6,605 nucleotides of DNA from assembly GCA_003444795.1 (NCBI GenBank), contig DLWR01000171.1, forward strand, positions 1 through 6,605, in the 5' to 3' direction. This DNA is from Cryomorphaceae bacterium. Lineage in GTDB: Bacteria > Bacteroidota > Bacteroidia > Flavobacteriales > Schleiferiaceae. Positions 1 through 6,605 of the stretch are shown here, piece by piece (the first letter of the stretch is position 1; each line of letters opens with the position of its first letter). The notes beneath the pieces were generated by a model. That model was given only the letters and a program-made list of their open reading frames with translations, was not told the DNA's origin and did no database searches. The position numbers were made by a program, and so were the translations under genes.

Positions 1-608
1 GGGCAGCGGCCCGCGTGCGGGAAGCCTACCGCTGGCCGGGAAATATCCGCGAGTTGCGGAACTTGGTGGAGCAGTTGAGCGTGGTGGAAAGCGACCGCGA
101 GCTAGGGGCAGAGGTGCTACGCAGCTACATTCCAGAAATTGACCGCTCCAATTTGCCGGCCCGAACCGACAACGTGGTCTCCTCCGCCGAATTCAATACG
201 GAGCGTGAGATCTTGTACAAAGTGCTCTTTGACATGCGTTCGGACATTGCCAACTTGAAGCACGCGGTTCAGTCTTTGGCAGGTGGGAAGTTGCCGGATG
301 TAGGCGATTCTCCTGCTCCGTCTACACAAACGGCATTGGCCCGCATTGACAACTACGGGCAGTCGGTTCCTACCCCCGTTCGCCACCAGGAAGAGTCCTA
401 CACCCCTGAAATCTTGTCCGATGAAGAAACCTTGGACGTGGAATCCACGGAGGAGCTGCAAGAGCGCATGTCCCTGCAAGATTTGGAAATTGACATGATT
501 CGGAAGGCGATTGAACGGCACCGCGGTCGCCGCAAGGAAGCGGCCGAAGAGCTGGGCATTTCGGAGCGAACGCTCTATCGTAAAATCAAGCAATTCAACT
601 TGGGATGA
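1..608 (+). CDS. Sigma-54-dependent enhancer-binding regulator with Fis-type HTH (5' end missing)
   Basis: This is the C-terminal part of an NtrC-like activator that remodels sigma-54 RNA polymerase using ATP. The reading frame is already open at position 3, so the gene starts before the window; the GTG at 15 is an internal valine. About 201 residues are visible. The motif WPGNIRELRN (about visible residues 11-20) is the sensor-2 end of the AAA+ domain; the Walker motifs and GAFTGA loop lie outside the window. A linker of roughly 110 residues follows, including EREILYKVLFDMRSDIANLK, a stretch I associate with the Bacteroidota members of the family. The C-terminus is a Fis-type helix-turn-helix (IRKAIERHRGRRKEAAEELG, then ISERTLYRKIKQF). 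No receiver domain can be judged. The TGA stop overlaps the lptE ATG (ATGA at 605-608), so it is probably co-translated with lptE. Family assignment is firm; the regulon is unknown. Confidence 0.93.
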   Translation, partial: AAARVREAYRWPGNIRELRNLVEQLSVVESDRELGAEVLRSYIPEIDRSNLPARTDNVVSSAEFNTEREILYKVLFDMRSDIANLKHAVQSLAGGKLPDVGDSPAPSTQTALARIDNYGQSVPTPVRHQEESYTPEILSDEETLDVESTEELQERMSLQDLEIDMIRKAIERHRGRRKEAAEELGISERTLYRKIKQFNLG

Positions 609-1099
609 GAGGGTGGATTGTAGGCTTCGCCGCGGCTCTTGTGACCGCTTGCTCCGGAGGATATTCCTTCACGGGGGGCGACGTTGGGGAGGCCAAAACG
701 ATCAGCATACAACGCTTAGACAATGTGGCGCCTTTGGTGAATCCCAAACTCTCCCAGCAGTTTACAGAAACCCTGCAGCAAGTCATGGTGCGGCAGACGC
801 CGTTGTCCTTGGTCCGAATGGATGGAGATCTGGACTTTAGCGGTGCTATCACGGGATACGAAGTGCGTTCGGAGGCCCCGGGTGCCAACGATCAAATTGC
901 TCAGAGCCGATTAACCGTCACTGTGCGCGTCCAGTATGTCAATCAATTGGACGACAGCAAGAGCTTTGAGCAGACCTTTTCCATTTACCGCAATTTCCCA
1001 TCGACAAGCGACTTAGTTTCCGTGGAAGATGCCCTCGTAGATGAAATTGTTCAGGAGTTGGCGGAGAAAATTTTTAACCGTTCCTTGGTGAATTGGTAA
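605..1099 (+). CDS. lptE: LptE-family lipoprotein (LPS assembly)
   Basis: A 164-residue lipoprotein. In the known system LptE is an outer-membrane lipoprotein that plugs and assists the LptD barrel, which delivers lipopolysaccharide to the cell surface. The N-terminus is a short signal peptide (Met, Arg, then hydrophobic residues 4-14) ending in the lipobox VTAC, so Cys16 is the expected lipidated residue. Immediately after it comes GGYSFTGGDV, matching the CGxYSFTG start typical of Bacteroidota LptE-like proteins. The rest fits the small alpha/beta LptE fold: a strand-like TISIQRLDN, a helix QQFTETLQQVMVRQ, paired strands around RLTVTVRVQYVNQ, and a final helix VDEIVQELAEKIFNRSLVNW. The ATG overlaps the upstream regulator's stop, and its TAA shares one base with the next gene's ATG, so it lies inside an operon. 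Signal peptide, motif and neighbours agree; orthology to E. coli LptE rests on the family rather than close sequence identity. Confidence 0.88.
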   Translation: MRGWIVGFAAALVTACSGGYSFTGGDVGEAKTISIQRLDNVAPLVNPKLSQQFTETLQQVMVRQTPLSLVRMDGDLDFSGAITGYEVRSEAPGANDQIAQSRLTVTVRVQYVNQLDDSKSFEQTFSIYRNFPSTSDLVSVEDALVDEIVQELAEKIFNRSLVNW

Positions 1100-2322
1100 T
1101 GGGCGCACGAGCAAAGGAAATAGCATCGTGGTTGAGGGAGGAGACTTCCTCGCTCTCTTCGGCTAGTCTGGCGGAGGCGATCGAGCAGCATCCCTATGCT
1201 TCCATTTTGCATTTTGCCTACCTCCGTTCCCTGCAAAATGAGGACAGCTATAAGTTTCCTTCGCAACTGCACCGAACGGCTCTCTCCGCCATGGACCGAA
1301 AAGCACTGCTCGACTGGGCAGAGTCTCCCCTGATCCCCGTAGAAGTTCAGGCAGCTGCATGGAAGGAAGCCCAAAAAGCTTCGCAGGAGGTCAAGGAGGT
1401 TGAAAAGGCACCGATTCAGGTGCCTGAGGTTCCAGCGGCTGAGGTTCCAATAGCTGCGCCTGTTTCGCCAGCGCCTCAAAAGCCCGTTGCCACCTCTGCT
1501 GTGCCCGTTCCGACCCCGTCTAAGCCCGCCGCGGCTACTGATTTGTCGAGTATAAATCTGGATGCGTTGCCTCCCGCCGTTCGTGAACAGATTTTGCGGA
1601 GCCAAGCGATCCAAGCCCAATGGGGAAAAAGTCCTGCTCCGACTGAGTCAACGGCTCCAGCCCTGTCTCCAGAGCCAAAAACACCAACGGAAAAGTCGAC
1701 AGCAGTCGCGGTCGAACGCCCTGCAACTTCTTATGCCAGCCCGTCAAATCCTCCCGTTGCAGAAATGGAAGAAACTCCAGCGGTTACTCCAGACGAAACC
1801 CATGGGGTTCCTCCGGATGAAATTCAGGAAGCTGAAGTTGAACGCCCTGTAGCCTCACCAGCCCCAGCGGCGGATGCGCCAGTCGCTGCATCGGAGTTGT
1901 TAGATTCAGCGCCAAATGCGCCCGTTGCGACGTCTGTTGCGCCGCCCACCTTTGCTCCGGACCCAACCCTTTCGCCCTTTGCAAATTTCTTGGCAGGGCT
2001 GAAAGAGGGAGTTCCACAGAGTTCCGTGCCGGCGGGTCAGCGGGATCCAGCGATGGAGCGCGCCATTTTGGAGCAATTCCTAGAAATTAACCCCAAGATC
2101 AAGCCCGTTCGAGACGCGCCAATGGGGGAAAATTTGGCCCTGCGGACCCCGAATGTGAGCGGCCTGGTGACGGAAACTTTGGCCAACCATTATTACGACC
2201 AAGGAATGACGGAAAAGGCGATCCAGGCCTATGAAATTTTGAAATTGAAAGTTCCCGAGAAAAGTGCCATCTTTGCGGCCCGCATTTCTGAAATGCGTAA
2301 AACTCAATCTTCTACGAAATGA
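1099..2322 (+). CDS. TPR-like protein with long Pro/Ala-rich linker, function unknown
   Basis: A 407-residue protein that occupies the place between lptE and secG also filled by a poorly characterised protein in many Bacteroidota. I chose ATG 1099, which overlaps the lptE stop by one base (TAATG); a TTG two codons upstream is in frame but less likely. There is no signal peptide or membrane segment, so it is probably cytoplasmic. Residues 1 to about 93 form a helical domain with the recurring pattern QHPYASILHFAYLRSLQ. About 95-300 is a low-complexity Pro/Ala/Val/Glu-rich linker with repeated VPxxEVP and APVA motifs. The C-terminus is helical: MERAILEQFLEINPKIKP (from 319), then TETLANHYYDQGMTEKAIQA (from 358) and YEILKLKVPEKSAIFAARI, which reads as one TPR-like hairpin of A and B helices. 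Its TGA overlaps the secG ATG. TPR units usually bind protein partners; the partner is unknown, and a link to secretion or envelope assembly is inference from position only. Confidence 0.85.
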   Translation: MGARAKEIASWLREETSSLSSASLAEAIEQHPYASILHFAYLRSLQNEDSYKFPSQLHRTALSAMDRKALLDWAESPLIPVEVQAAAWKEAQKASQEVKEVEKAPIQVPEVPAAEVPIAAPVSPAPQKPVATSAVPVPTPSKPAAATDLSSINLDALPPAVREQILRSQAIQAQWGKSPAPTESTAPALSPEPKTPTEKSTAVAVERPATSYASPSNPPVAEMEETPAVTPDETHGVPPDEIQEAEVERPVASPAPAADAPVAASELLDSAPNAPVATSVAPPTFAPDPTLSPFANFLAGLKEGVPQSSVPAGQRDPAMERAILEQFLEINPKIKPVRDAPMGENLALRTPNVSGLVTETLANHYYDQGMTEKAIQAYEILKLKVPEKSAIFAARISEMRKTQSSTK

Positions 2323-2669
2323 CGTACTTATTCATGTCGCTGATTGCTATCGTCAGCATTCTTTTGATCTTGGTCGTATTGGTCCAAAATCCCAAGGGCG
2401 GCGGTTTGAGCGGTGCTTTTGGCGGTTCATCCTCTTCGATGATGGGCGGCGTAAAGCGCACCAATGACTTTTTGGAAAAAGCCACCTGGACGTTGGCCAT
2501 CGCTTTATTGGTGTTGGTGATCGCCGTGAACGTGGTAAATCCTTCTCAAGGTTCTGAAGCATTGCCTGATTCTCAAATCAATGAGGAGATCGACAATGCC
2601 GCTCCTACCTTCCAGGCACCCGTTCAGCAGCAAGCGCCTGCCACGGATTTGCCGGAGTCTGCGGAGTAA
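2319..2669 (+). CDS. secG: Preprotein translocase subunit SecG
   Basis: A 116-residue inner-membrane protein. SecG is the small auxiliary subunit of the SecYEG channel and assists SecA-driven protein export. The topology is characteristic: a first membrane helix at about residues 2-22, the conserved cytoplasmic loop LVQNPKGGGLSGAFGG (21-36) with a Ser/Met/Gly-rich continuation, then a second membrane helix at about 55-72. After this comes a polar tail of about 44 residues rich in Pro, Gln and Ala (APVQQQAPATD), longer than in minimal SecG proteins but common in Bacteroidota as far as I recall. The ATG overlaps the preceding gene's stop (ATGA, 2319-2322). It is the last gene of the operon: a strong intrinsic terminator begins 20 bases after its stop. 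Confidence 0.95.
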   Translation: MTYLFMSLIAIVSILLILVVLVQNPKGGGLSGAFGGSSSSMMGGVKRTNDFLEKATWTLAIALLVLVIAVNVVNPSQGSEALPDSQINEEIDNAAPTFQAPVQQQAPATDLPESAE

Positions 2670-2688
2670 GCGGAAAATTTGTCATACT

Positions 2689-2725
2689 AAAAATGCCACC
2701 TTGACAGCAGGGTGGCATTTTTTTT
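2689..2725 (+). terminator. Intrinsic terminator after secG
   Basis: A perfect inverted repeat AAATGCCACC / GGTGGCATTT (2691-2700 and 2711-2720), extended to 12 pairs by flanking A and T bases, with a 10-base loop and a run of eight T (2718-2725). It separates the regulator-lptE-TPR-secG operon from groESL, so the chaperonin genes should depend on their own promoter. Confidence 0.9.
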
Positions 2726-2738
2726 GGCTCCTATCGGC

Positions 2739-2756
2739 TTGGCACACCTTGTGCTT
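2739..2756 (+). promoter_or_regulatory. Candidate sigma-54 (-24/-12) promoter of groESL
   Basis: The sequence TTGGCACACCTTGTGCTT matches the sigma-54 pattern TTGGCAC-N5-TTGC except for one base (GTGC for TTGC). The -24 G (2742) and -12 C (2754) are exactly 12 bases apart, as required. Transcription would start near 2766, leaving an A/T-rich leader of about 50 bases before the groES ATG. No TAnnTTTG housekeeping box and no CIRCE repeat is seen in this interval. The same stretch holds a 5-base dyad GCACA-N3-TGTGC (2742-2754), so an operator or chance palindrome is an alternative reading. No enhancer-binding site was identified. Confidence 0.55.
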
Positions 2757-2815
2757 ACATCAACCGCGGCTGAAAGGCCGAACAACTAAAACCAAATTTT
2801 AAAACCATTTATACC

Positions 2816-3094
2816 ATGGCAAACTTGACCATTACTCCTTTGGCAGACCGGGTCATCGTGGAACCTGCGGCTGCTGAAACAAAGACGGCTTCGGGCATCA
2901 TCATCCCCGATACCGCCCAAGAAAAGCCCCAAAAAGGCACGGTCGTCGCTGTAGGCAACGGCAAGAAAGACGAGCCCATGACGGTGAAAGTGGGCGATAC
3001 CGTTTTGTATGGCAAATACGCCGGAACGGAATTCAAGTACGAAGGTTCGGACTATCTCATCATGCGTGAGTCGGACATTCTCGCCATTATCTAA
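2816..3094 (+). CDS. groES: Co-chaperonin GroES (Hsp10)
   Basis: A 92-residue protein of normal length for GroES, the heptameric lid that closes the GroEL folding chamber in the cytoplasm. The start [12 protein letters not shown] is the classic beginning of the domain. Residues about 17-38 form the mobile loop that docks on GroEL; its hydrophobic contact triplet is III (28-30) within [16 protein letters not shown], where E. coli has IVL. The second half, [20 protein letters not shown] followed by [13 protein letters not shown], is the standard beta-barrel and C-terminal strand. There is no Shine-Dalgarno sequence; the ATG follows an A/T-rich leader, as is usual for Bacteroidota. groEL follows 18 bases later in the same operon. 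Confidence 0.98.
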   Translation: MANLTITPLADRVIVEPAAAETKTASGIIIPDTAQEKPQKGTVVAVGNGKKDEPMTVKVGDTVLYGKYAGTEFKYEGSDYLIMRESDILAII

Positions 3095-4744
<1,650 letters not shown>

Positions 4745-4786
4745 TTCCCCGGGGAGTGCACTGCCCCGATTGAACTTCAAAGAAGG

Positions 4787-4822
4787 AAACCCGGCCCTCG
4801 AAAGAGGCGCCGGGTTTTTTTT
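4787..4822 (+). terminator. Intrinsic terminator after groEL with GAAA tetraloop
   Basis: The arms AAACCCGGCCCTC (4787-4799) and GAGGCGCCGGGTTT (4804-4817) form a 13-pair stem with one bulged C (4808), closed by a GNRA-type GAAA loop (4800-4803), followed by eight T (4815-4822). This is a strong terminator for the chaperonin operon. On the minus strand the hairpin is followed by CCTTCTTT rather than a T run, so it is a weaker terminator for the converging genes. Confidence 0.92.
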
Positions 4823-4844
4823 ATACACTAGAAAGCGTTGGAGC

Positions 4845-5057
4845 TTAAATGCTTCCTGTGCTCGCGTAATAGAGCAGGGCCCCACCAAGAGGGAGGAATA
4901 AATTGTCGAGCCCATAGGCTAGGTATGCCTCGAGCACCGAAAGTAAGAGCAAGCCTATTACGAACGTAAGGCTTAAAGGCAGCCCAAAGATCCAACCAAG
5001 TGCCAATCCCAAAAGGAAGAAGGTAGCGCTTCCAGCTAGCGCTTTTCCCGTCCCGAG
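4845..5057 (-). pseudogene. C-terminal remnant of a SEC59/DGK1-type membrane lipid kinase / phosphatidate cytidylyltransferase-like protein
   Basis: On the minus strand, the frame open from 5105 to the TAA at 4845-4847 encodes about 70 recognisable residues: LGTGKALAGSATFFLLGLA, then LPLSLTFVIGLLLLSVLEAY and LAYGLDNLFLPLGGALLYY. The pattern GTGKxLxGSxxFF, a hydrophobic helix, an acidic residue in xVEAxxxxGLDN, then a last hydrophobic helix is the C-terminal signature of the dolichol kinase / diacylglycerol kinase (CTP-dependent) family of integral membrane proteins. Full members are about 200-230 residues; the N-terminal helices are absent, and no ATG, GTG or TTG lies between the preceding in-frame TGA (5106-5108) and the motif. 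The missing part is not found upstream in any frame, where a DUF3419 gene lies instead. I read it as a non-functional remnant joined by deletion. The family call comes from recalled motifs, not a search. Confidence 0.65.
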
Positions 5058-5554
5058 GTATGGACAAGTCCGGGGTGTCGGGCATTGTTGTCGATTTGCT
5101 TGGGATCAAACAGGTAGGCAATGGTTTTACGCCAAAGCCATGAATTCCAATGCCTTTCCAGGTAGGTGACCTGTGAAATGGCATCTTCCTGTAGGGCGAT
5201 ACCCTGGCGGTTTTGTGCCGAAACCATCCAAGGCAGTATTCGCTGGCTGAACAGTCGGAGGTAGCCCTCCAGTCGCCCGTCGTGCAGCAAACCTTGAGAT
5301 GCGGTCTTCGCTCCGTAGCCAAAGAGCCGATCGCGGTCTTTGTGATGGAGTGCCTTAAGCTTTCCCTGCACATGTTCCAGCTGGGCACGCTCTGTGTCGC
5401 AAATTTCAATGCGTTCTATGCCTTTCTGAAGCAATTCCAGGGCATGGTCTCCGCCGGATGCTACCATGTGTACATGTGCCGGTTGGGTGCGTTGCCAAAT
5501 TTCCCATAGTAAGAGGGGGTCTTCCCAGGATTGGGCATAGTGTACTCGGGGCAT
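5036..5554 (-). pseudogene. DUF3419/BtaA-like protein, apparently truncated at the C-terminus
   Basis: A 172-residue frame whose start resembles the DUF3419 family, which includes BtaA, the S-adenosylmethionine:diacylglycerol 3-amino-3-carboxypropyltransferase of betaine-lipid synthesis. Matching features: YAQSWEDP (6-13), equivalent to the family's YxQxWEDP; VHMVASGGDHALELL (28-42), the glycine-rich SAM-binding loop; RIEICDTERAQLEHVQGKLK (48-67), equivalent to VDLNxAQxxLxxLK with acidic Asp53; and GRLEGYLRLFSQRILP (93-108), equivalent to GRFERYLxxFRRxLLP. Family members run to about 350-400 residues; here the frame stops just after RHPGLVHTSGREKR, losing roughly the last half. Directly beyond the break, in another frame, lies the tail of an unrelated membrane kinase-like gene. 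The SAM-binding fold may be intact, so a short functional form cannot be excluded. Substrate is unknown. The ATG at 5554 begins right at the conserved region, as in some short-N-terminus members. Confidence 0.72.
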
Positions 5555-5644
5555 AGGTTAAAGTTCCACATTTCCCAGAGAGTACTGCACGGAAAAATTG
5601 CAAAAAGTCCCTATTTGATTAGGGTATTTCGCGAAAGGGCGTTG

Positions 5645-5652
5645 TACTTTTG
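5645..5652 (+). promoter_or_regulatory. Bacteroidota-type -7 promoter box for tRNA-Leu
   Basis: TACTTTTG is an exact match to the Bacteroidota housekeeping -7 consensus TAnnTTTG. It ends 10 bases before the tRNA 5' end, which gives a very short leader. The -33 TTTG is not well placed: the nearest TTTG (5614-5617) is 27 bases upstream, longer than the usual 19-23. Confidence 0.6.
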
Positions 5653-5662
5653 GCCCCTATTT

Positions 5663-5748
5663 GTCCGAGTGGTGAAATAGGTAGACACGAGGGACTTAAA
5701 ATCCCTTCTTCAGCAATGGAGGTGCGGGTTCGATTCCCGCCTCGGGCA
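5663..5748 (+). tRNA. tRNA-Leu (anticodon UAA)
   Basis: An 86-base class II tRNA that folds fully by eye. The acceptor stem GTCCGAG / CTCGGGC (5663-5669, 5741-5747) has one T-G wobble and discriminator A5748. The D arm is GTG/CAC around AAATAGGTAGA. The anticodon stem AGGGA / TCCCT (5690-5694, 5702-5706) encloses the loop CTTAAAA with anticodon TAA at 5697-5699, reading UUA and UUG. The long variable arm (5707-5723) forms CTTC/GGAG, and the T arm is GCGGG-TTCGATT-CCCGC. The layout closely parallels E. coli tRNA-Leu(UAA). The CCA end is not encoded and must be added after transcription. Confidence 0.97.
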
Positions 5749-5757
5749 CTTTATCTT

Positions 5758-5800
5758 AGAGGCATGCGTACCGTTCTGCGGAGGTCATGCCTCTTTTTTT
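5758..5800 (+). terminator. Terminator-like hairpin after tRNA-Leu, overlapping the next gene's start
   Basis: A perfect 9-base inverted repeat AGAGGCATG / CATGCCTCT (5758-5766 and 5786-5794) with a 19-base loop, followed by seven T (5794-5800). It is correctly placed to end the tRNA transcript. The 5' arm contains the ATG (5764-5766) of the downstream exported protein, and the 3' arm and T run encode part of its signal peptide, so it could also act as an attenuator or hide the start codon. Confidence 0.75.
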
Positions 5801-6605
5801 GTACCTCCCTGTTGGCGTTGAGCGCTCAAGCGCAGCTGAGTGCCCTGAACACTTTGCGAATTTTTCACAGCTACGACCCTGGCTTCTACGGTATTGCCAG
5901 CAACCGGGGCTGCATCCGTGGATTAGACACTTCGGACGCCTGGGAGGTGGGCGTTTTAGGATTTATGCGCAATACAGAGTTCTTCCACCCCATGGAGGAG
6001 GGCCGGACGCTATTTGGAACACATGCCTTGGCCTATTGGCACAGTGGCTACGATCGCAAAAGCTACCTTGAACTGGGCGGCATGGCCAATGTCACCTTTG
6101 GAGGAGAGACTAGGTTCTACCCACATGTCGCGGTGGTGCTCAATTTGGATGCTATCAATGTATTGCGATTTGGCACCTTGAGCAACCCCGGACACGACCT
6201 TCCAGAGCCCCTGTACAATCCGGGCAGACGGTATCAGCAGCCTGTGGAATATGGGTTCCAATACCTTTCGCCCTATACGGATGCATGGATTCATTGGGAC
6301 CAAGCAACCACTTCGGGCAGTCTTCAAAAGGAATCCTTTACGGTGGGCTGGAATCAGAACATTTTTAGAGGGAGAATTGGGTTTGGGCCCTATTCCGAGG
6401 GAACGATGCTGAGCCACCGTTCGTACTTGCTGGTGAACTCCAGATTTGTGGGTCTCTACCGGCACGTAGGGGGACAAATTGACAACGCCCCTCCACAGCC
6501 TACCGGGAATCGGATTCAGACCGGCGTTTGGGCGATGGTTACCCCCTTTTCAGTGGGGCAAAAAAAAGCGCCAAAAGGGTTCGAATCCGCGGAAATGTGG
6601 CGCGC
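5764..6605 (+). CDS. Exported, probable outer-membrane-associated protein of unknown function (3' end missing)
   Basis: An open frame of 280 codons that runs off the window end. The start ATG 5764 is supported by a good signal peptide: a basic start MRTVLRRS, a hydrophobic stretch to about residue 20, and SAQA before a probable cleavage at 23/24. The mature part is rich in aromatic residues and glycine with alternating strand-like segments (SYLELGGMANVTFGG, FYPHVAVVLNL, SFTVGWNQNIFRGRIGFGPY), suggesting a beta-sheet or barrel protein. Several motifs look conserved with uncharacterised Bacteroidota proteins I recall only generally: RNTEFF...GRTLFGTH (69-86), EPLYN (148-152), VEYGFQYL and DAWIHW (173-178). 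I cannot name a function. There is no SD sequence, and only 15 bases separate it from tRNA-Leu, so it seems to lack its own promoter and probably depends on readthrough of the terminator-like hairpin that covers its start. Confidence 0.85.
   Translation, partial: MRTVLRRSCLFFCTSLLALSAQAQLSALNTLRIFHSYDPGFYGIASNRGCIRGLDTSDAWEVGVLGFMRNTEFFHPMEEGRTLFGTHALAYWHSGYDRKSYLELGGMANVTFGGETRFYPHVAVVLNLDAINVLRFGTLSNPGHDLPEPLYNPGRRYQQPVEYGFQYLSPYTDAWIHWDQATTSGSLQKESFTVGWNQNIFRGRIGFGPYSEGTMLSHRSYLLVNSRFVGLYRHVGGQIDNAPPQPTGNRIQTGVWAMVTPFSVGQKKAPKGFESAEMWR

Noticed and set aside
1051..1620. A 189-codon minus-strand frame opposite the TPR-like gene
   Set aside because: Arg/Gly/Leu-rich shadow without motifs; the plus-strand gene is supported by operon overlaps and a recognisable C-terminus.
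2726..2815. CIRCE/HrcA operator before groES
   Set aside because: Neither the TTAGCACTC nor the GAGTGCTAA arm is present; the nearest palindrome is only GCACA-N3-TGTGC.
4747..4768. Palindrome-like GGGGAGTGCACTGCCCC just after groEL
   Set aside because: Full pairing would leave no loop and the sequence lacks a T run; the true terminator is at 4787-4822.
5036..5060. Programmed -1 frameshift joining the DUF3419 frame to the kinase-like frame
   Set aside because: The frames do differ by -1 and the site holds GGGAAAAG, but this is not a canonical X XXY YYZ heptamer with both tRNAs re-pairing, and the product would join two half domains rather than complete ones. A deletion scar explains it better.
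4828..5409. A 193-codon minus-strand frame overlapping the DUF3419 fragment and the kinase remnant
   Set aside because: The family motifs of both genes lie in the two other minus-strand frames; this frame has none and is a shadow.
5213..5509. A 98-codon plus-strand frame
   Set aside because: It is antisense to the DUF3419 fragment, whose YAQSWEDP and SAM-loop motifs mark the true strand.
5650..5666. Second sigma-54-like site TTGGCCCCTATTTGTCC before tRNA-Leu
   Set aside because: The bases 12 positions after the GG are not GC, and the TAnnTTTG box at 5645 already accounts for the promoter.
5787..6071. A 94-codon plus-strand frame near the window end
   Set aside because: It lies inside the exported-protein gene in another frame; the frame from 5764 has the signal peptide and stays open to the end of the window.

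Overview
The window looks like a chromosomal segment of a Bacteroidota bacterium, probably of the Flavobacteriia-like branch. Four things support this. The gene order enhancer-binding regulator, lptE, TPR-like protein, secG, groES, groEL is a familiar Bacteroidota arrangement. No Shine-Dalgarno sequence precedes the genes, and the leaders are A/T-rich. An exact Bacteroidota-type TAnnTTTG -7 box lies just upstream of the tRNA gene. The tRNA does not encode its CCA end. Base composition is moderate, about 50-55% GC by eye. A finer placement is not supported.

Positions 1-2725, plus strand: a tightly packed operon. It begins inside a sigma-54 enhancer-binding protein (only the end of its AAA+ domain, a linker and the Fis-type HTH are visible). 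It continues through the LptE-family lipoprotein, a roughly 407-residue TPR-like protein with a long Pro/Ala linker, and SecG. All three gene junctions overlap (ATGA, TAATG, ATGA), which suggests translational coupling. A perfect hairpin with a T run ends the operon. LptE (LPS assembly) and SecG (protein export) make this an envelope-biogenesis group.

Positions 2726-4822, plus strand: the groES-groEL chaperonin operon. It has its own leader and a strong terminator. Its upstream region lacks a CIRCE element and carries a sequence with the spacing and bases of a sigma-54 -24/-12 promoter, notable because a sigma-54 activator is encoded four genes upstream.

Positions 4845-5554, minus strand: apparently broken lipid-metabolism genes. 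A DUF3419/BtaA-like methyltransferase-fold protein is cut to 172 residues. It abuts, in a different frame, the C-terminal 70 or so residues of a SEC59/DGK1-type membrane CTP-dependent lipid kinase or phosphatidate cytidylyltransferase-like protein that has no N-terminus or start codon. The simplest reading is a deletion scar (or an assembly join) that removed the 3' part of one gene and the 5' part of the other.

Positions 5555-6605, plus strand: a tRNA-Leu(UAA) gene with its promoter box, then an exported, probably outer-membrane-associated protein of unknown function that runs off the end of the window. The tRNA's apparent intrinsic terminator overlaps the start codon and signal-peptide codons of that gene, so the gene is either read through from the tRNA promoter or attenuated by the hairpin.

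No CRISPR array, insertion sequence, phage gene or clear defence system is visible.
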